From the NCBI RefSeq assembly GCF_024171865.1, contig NZ_JAMTCN010000001.1, forward strand, positions 413,524 to 477,523: DNA of 64,000 nt, given 5' to 3'. Source of the stretch: Prauserella aidingensis. GTDB lineage: Bacteria > Actinomycetota > Actinomycetes > Mycobacteriales > Pseudonocardiaceae. The notes under the pieces are model-generated. The model saw only the letters and a list, made by a program, of their open reading frames with translations, made no database searches and was not told the origin of the DNA. Shown here in pieces: positions 61,747 through 64,000 of the stretch. The position numbers and the translations under genes were made by a program. The stretch's first letter is position 1; every line of letters begins with the position of its first letter.

Positions 61747-62655
61747 TCATACCAGGGGTTTGCCGGTGCGGAGCCGTCGCCGCACGTCCCACAGGTAGGC
61801 GTTGTAGGGGAAGGCGCGCAGCGGGAGCGGCAGCGCGCGGATCACGCGGCCGAGCATCCGGTTCATGGCGTCGAATCGCCGCTGTTGGCGGGGTGTCCAC
61901 GTCAGTCGCATCTGGTCCCGGAACTCCTCGGGCAGGAATCCGGTGGTGACGAACAGGTTGAACCGGCGGAGCAGCAGGTGGAGCGGTTTCGGGAAGAAGG
62001 AGGCGGTGGCGATGCCGTGGAGGTAGTCGCGCACGGTGTCGTCGATGTGGACCTTCGCCAGGTTGCGCTGCCAGTATTCTTCGAACGCCGCCCGACTCTC
62101 GGGCCACATGTCCTCGCGCACCTGCAGCGTCGTCCCTAGTGGGGCGGCCGAGCGGTAGATGTCGTCGAGTTTGTCGGCGGGCAGGTCTCCGAGGTAGGCG
62201 ACGTAGATGTCTTCGAAGCCCTTGTACAGGCATGCCGCGACCCACAGCTGTAGTTCGGGGTCGAAGGCGTTGTACTCGACCGGGCTCGACGCGTCGGAGC
62301 GCACCTGGGCGTGCTGTTTGTTGACGGCCCGGCGGTAGGCCCGGCGTTCCTCGTCGGTGCCGAGCATGGCCACGGCCAGATAGGTCAACGTGGTGCGGCC
62401 GCGTTTGAAGGGTCGTTTGTAGACGTTGCCGTCGTCGACGTTGCTTTCCACCACGCCGTAGCCGACTCCGGGGCGCGCGAGCTGCATGATGATGTTCGCC
62501 GCCGCGGCGAGCAGTCCCGCGCCGACGACGACGTCCCGGCGCATGGTGGCGGCCGAGGTGCCACCATCCACCGCCAACTCCCCCGTCCCGGACCCGTCTC
62601 TGGGCTGTGACCCTGCCGCCGGCCGTGGGGACTGCGCTGTCTGTTCGGTGCTCAT
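61747..62655 (-). CDS. MpaB/DUF2236-family oxygenase-like protein, paralogue 3 (divergent)
   Basis: The 302-residue DUF2236 protein begins with a low-complexity segment, then VVVGAGLLAAAANIIMQLAR and the domain core. One candidate histidine is kept (H115 in NKQHAQVRSD), but the second is lost: LWVAACLYKGF has A140 where paralogues 1 and 2 have His. It ends LWDVRRRLRTGKPLV. The ATG at 62655 follows GGAGG. The chemistry may differ from the other two copies. A palindrome carrying the shared 9-mer lies 76-97 bases upstream. Confidence 0.85.
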   Translation of the reverse strand: MSTEQTAQSPRPAAGSQPRDGSGTGELAVDGGTSAATMRRDVVVGAGLLAAAANIIMQLARPGVGYGVVESNVDDGNVYKRPFKRGRTTLTYLAVAMLGTDEERRAYRRAVNKQHAQVRSDASSPVEYNAFDPELQLWVAACLYKGFEDIYVAYLGDLPADKLDDIYRSAAPLGTTLQVREDMWPESRAAFEEYWQRNLAKVHIDDTVRDYLHGIATASFFPKPLHLLLRRFNLFVTTGFLPEEFRDQMRLTWTPRQQRRFDAMNRMLGRVIRALPLPLRAFPYNAYLWDVRRRLRTGKPLV

Positions 62656-62730
62656 CGGGCCTCCTTGCTCGACGAGATCCGCGAGGACCTCCGCTTGCAC
62701 CCTGCTCCGGCGGTCTCCGGGCTCCGCCCA

Positions 62731-62752
62731 TCTGGAAACGACCGTTGTCAGA
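62731..62752. promoter_or_regulatory. imperfect 22-bp palindrome upstream of DUF2236 paralogue 3
   Basis: TCTGGAAACGACCGTTGTCAGA is symmetric at 16 of 22 positions. Its reverse complement contains TGACAACGG, identical to the core of the operators at the other two DUF2236 genes. Confidence 0.55.
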
Positions 62753-62832
62753 TATGGGACCGCGGTCGGGTCGGGGTTGTCAAGACGGGAGTCGCGGGCG
62801 CGGACGGAGGTGTGTCCGCAGCGGCCCGGCTG

Positions 62833-63006
62833 TCAGGCTGGGGTGATGTATCGGGCCGGGACGTGGTCGACGAGCCACACGTGCTCGTTGCCTGCATAGA
62901 ACGTGACCCCGGCCGATGACGCGGCCGCTGCGTCGATCGACAGCACGACCGGGTCCGGGCTCGTGCGACGACCGACTGCGACGGCTGTGTCGTCGAGTTC
63001 CGTAAA
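62833..63006 (-). pseudogene. 3' remnant of an RNA 2'-phosphotransferase (Tpt1/KptA) gene
   Basis: A minus-strand frame without any start codon ends at a TGA (62833-62835) and reads FTELDDTAVAVGRR, then PVVLSIDAAAASSAGVTFYA and EHVWLVDHVPARYITPA. This is the C-terminal pattern of KptA, which removes the 2'-phosphate from spliced RNA using NAD. The frame stays open to a TAA near 63150, but the upstream residues no longer resemble the family and the N-terminal NAD-binding part is missing. It is a decayed gene next to mobile DNA. Confidence 0.55.
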
Positions 63007-63240
63007 CCGACCGGCCGATCCTGTGCCGCACCCGTGCGGATCATCTTCCGATGGGAACAGGGCCTGAGCACAATGACGTCCTTCCCCCTGCTCCTCGGTA
63101 AGCGGATCCGAAATGTCACAGACCTGCTCAGCAGCCCCGCTGTAGTATTAGGCGCTCTTAAGTCGCGACTACCTGGCCAACCCCTGCGCGACCGTCACCG
63201 GTTGGGACCACGAAGACATGCCCGACCTCGGACGTTCTGC
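63007..63240. other. low-information stretch between the KptA remnant and a small gene
   Basis: This segment is less GC-rich than the rest of the window (TGTAGTATTAGGCGCTCTTAA near 63142). It has several short open frames but none with a ribosome site or recognisable motif, and is probably decayed sequence. Confidence 0.4.
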
Positions 63241-63633
63241 TCATGACTCTGCGCCTGGATCGAGCACAACCACGACGCTACGAGCAAGTCCCGGCGGGTC
63301 GGCGTATACGCGAACACGCGTGTAGCCAGCTGCGGCCAGGCGAACACGGTGAAGCACGTTCGCGACGATGCTGCCGAACTCGAGGGAAGCCTCAGGAAAA
63401 GAGAGGTCAGCATCCAACACGAGCTCCCCGGCCTCGGGACCGTCGCCCTCCAGCACGCTCAACACCACATCGCCGTCCGTGTCCATCTGCGTTGCGATCA
63501 CGACTGCGTGTTCCGAGGCGAGTGCGGGCTCCTCGCCAGTTACCCACTCCGGCAGATCGACCGTCCCGGGAGCGTGGACGGAGACCTGCCCACAAACAGG
63601 AGGGATGGACGCCGTTGCGAGCAGTCGCTTCAT
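63241..63633 (-). CDS. hypothetical small protein
   Basis: The 130-residue acidic protein, with no signal peptide or membrane helix, begins MKRLLATASIPPVCGQVSVH and has beta-rich repeats of the VVLSVLEGDG and ELVLDADLSFP kind, ending RSVVVVLDPGAES. I do not recognise the family. The ATG at 63633 follows AGGTC. The end of an insertion sequence lies only 18 bases upstream, so its native promoter may be displaced. Confidence 0.65.
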   Translation of the reverse strand: MKRLLATASIPPVCGQVSVHAPGTVDLPEWVTGEEPALASEHAVVIATQMDTDGDVVLSVLEGDGPEAGELVLDADLSFPEASLEFGSIVANVLHRVRLAAAGYTRVRVYADPPGLARSVVVVLDPGAES

Positions 63634-63650
63634 TCCAGACCTCGAACAAT

Positions 63651-64000
63651 GAGGTTTTCTCAGTAGCGTCCGTCGTGTTCGAACTGTGTGAGGACGAGTG
63701 CGGCTTTGGTGATGGCGCCGATGCGTCTGGGGCAGAGGGTGATCTTGTTCAGGGTCTTCCAGCGGGTGGTGAGTATGGCGGCGCCGCGTTCGCCGAGGCA
63801 GCGTAGTCGGGTGAGGAGCATGTTGTGGCAGCGGTTGTCGACATCGAGGATGTTGCCATCGGCCGGGTTCTTGAACGGAGTGCGGATCCCGATCCCAGCG
63901 CCCTGGTAGGCCTTGTCGGCCAGCGTCGGCAATCCTTTCGTGGCGGTCGCGCACAACGCACCGATGGCGCCTTCGCCGTAGGCGGCGACGAGATCATGGG
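63651..64000 (-). mobile_element. partial IS5-type insertion sequence cut by the window edge
   Basis: The element's end is set by GAGGTTTTCTCAGTAG at 63651-63666, just outside and across the transposase stop, a typical terminal-repeat position. The other end lies beyond the window, so target duplications cannot be checked. Confidence 0.6.
63660..64000 (-). CDS. transposase C-terminus (DDE_Tnp_4 / IS5-family type), 5'-truncated by the window
   Basis: An open frame runs in from the window edge to a TGA at 63660-63662. It reads HDLVAAYGEGAIGALCATAT then LPTLADKAYQGAGIGIRTPF, matching the HARBI1/IS5-type DDE transposases (the D-K-x-Y-Q-G-A motif holds a catalytic Asp). The last part, LLTRLRCLGERGAAILTTRW then ITKAALVLTQ, contains the region with the final acidic residue. 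The frame is intact over the visible 113 codons, so the element may be active. Confidence 0.8.
   Translation of the reverse strand, partial: HDLVAAYGEGAIGALCATATKGLPTLADKAYQGAGIGIRTPFKNPADGNILDVDNRCHNMLLTRLRCLGERGAAILTTRWKTLNKITLCPRRIGAITKAALVLTQFEHDGRY

Noticed and set aside
63034..63246. 70-codon plus-strand ORF
   Set aside because: No ribosome site or motif, and it overlaps the KptA remnant region and decayed sequence.

Overview
The window is high-GC actinobacterial DNA, most likely from a member of the Pseudonocardiaceae or a close relative. Reasons: GC-rich third codon positions throughout, many GTG and TTG starts, ATGA/GTGA gene overlaps, F420/FMN-type oxidoreductases, a conservon (histidine kinase, roadblock/LC7, DUF742, GTPase), a complete mce operon and a DprE2-like reductase. 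No rRNA, tRNA or CRISPR array was seen. The genus is inferred, not proven.

Layout. 0-4 kb: a PLP-dependent decarboxylase coupled to a sugar/cation-symporter-type permease, then an LLM (F420-type) oxidoreductase. 4-6 kb: the first of three MpaB/DUF2236 oxygenase-like genes, divergent from a TetR gene across a near-perfect palindrome. 6-9 kb: 4-hydroxy-2-oxoacid aldolase and acylating acetaldehyde dehydrogenase (HsaF/HsaG-like), divergent from an IclR gene. 9-15.5 kb: small mixed units (class IV aminotransferase/MerR pair, PPOX protein, MBL hydrolase, secreted protein, DprE2-like SDR, tandem Usp, DUF3048 and Rv1733c-like envelope proteins). 15.7-20 kb: a conservon whose last gene is a styrene-monooxygenase-like FAD enzyme. 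20-25.7 kb: HATPase-BluB pair, phosphoribosyltransferase, pyruvate:quinone oxidoreductase, tandem TetR (Mce3R-like). 25.8-39.2 kb: one long operon, DUF2236 - yrbE A/B - mce A to F - mce-associated protein - acyl-CoA synthetase - acyl-CoA dehydrogenase, closed by a strong hairpin. 39-50 kb: ROK regulator, TSUP permease, a giant single-chain acyl-CoA carboxylase with eukaryote-like domain order, GntR, FmdB zinc ribbon, lactonase-like MBL. 50-56 kb: hydratase, acyl-CoA dehydrogenase, HSD10-like SDR, nitronate-monooxygenase-type flavoprotein and alpha-methylacyl-CoA racemase. 56-63 kb: OafA-type acyltransferase, homogentisate pathway (hmgA-fahA with a MarR gene) and the third DUF2236 gene. 63-64 kb: a decayed RNA 2'-phosphotransferase end, an orphan small gene and an IS5-type transposase cut by the window edge.

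How it fits together. Lipid import (mce), CoA activation, acyl-CoA dehydrogenation, hydration, 3-hydroxyacyl oxidation, methyl-branch racemisation and a terminal aldolase/dehydrogenase pair make this a lipid- or sterol-oriented catabolic neighbourhood, though the core steroid ring genes are not in view. The most distinctive observation is that all three DUF2236 paralogues carry the same 9-mer (TGACAACGG) inside imperfect palindromes in their upstream regions. One of these genes is translationally coupled to the mce operon, beside a fused tandem-TetR repressor resembling Mce3R. Together they suggest an undescribed regulon pairing DUF2236 oxygenases with lipid uptake.
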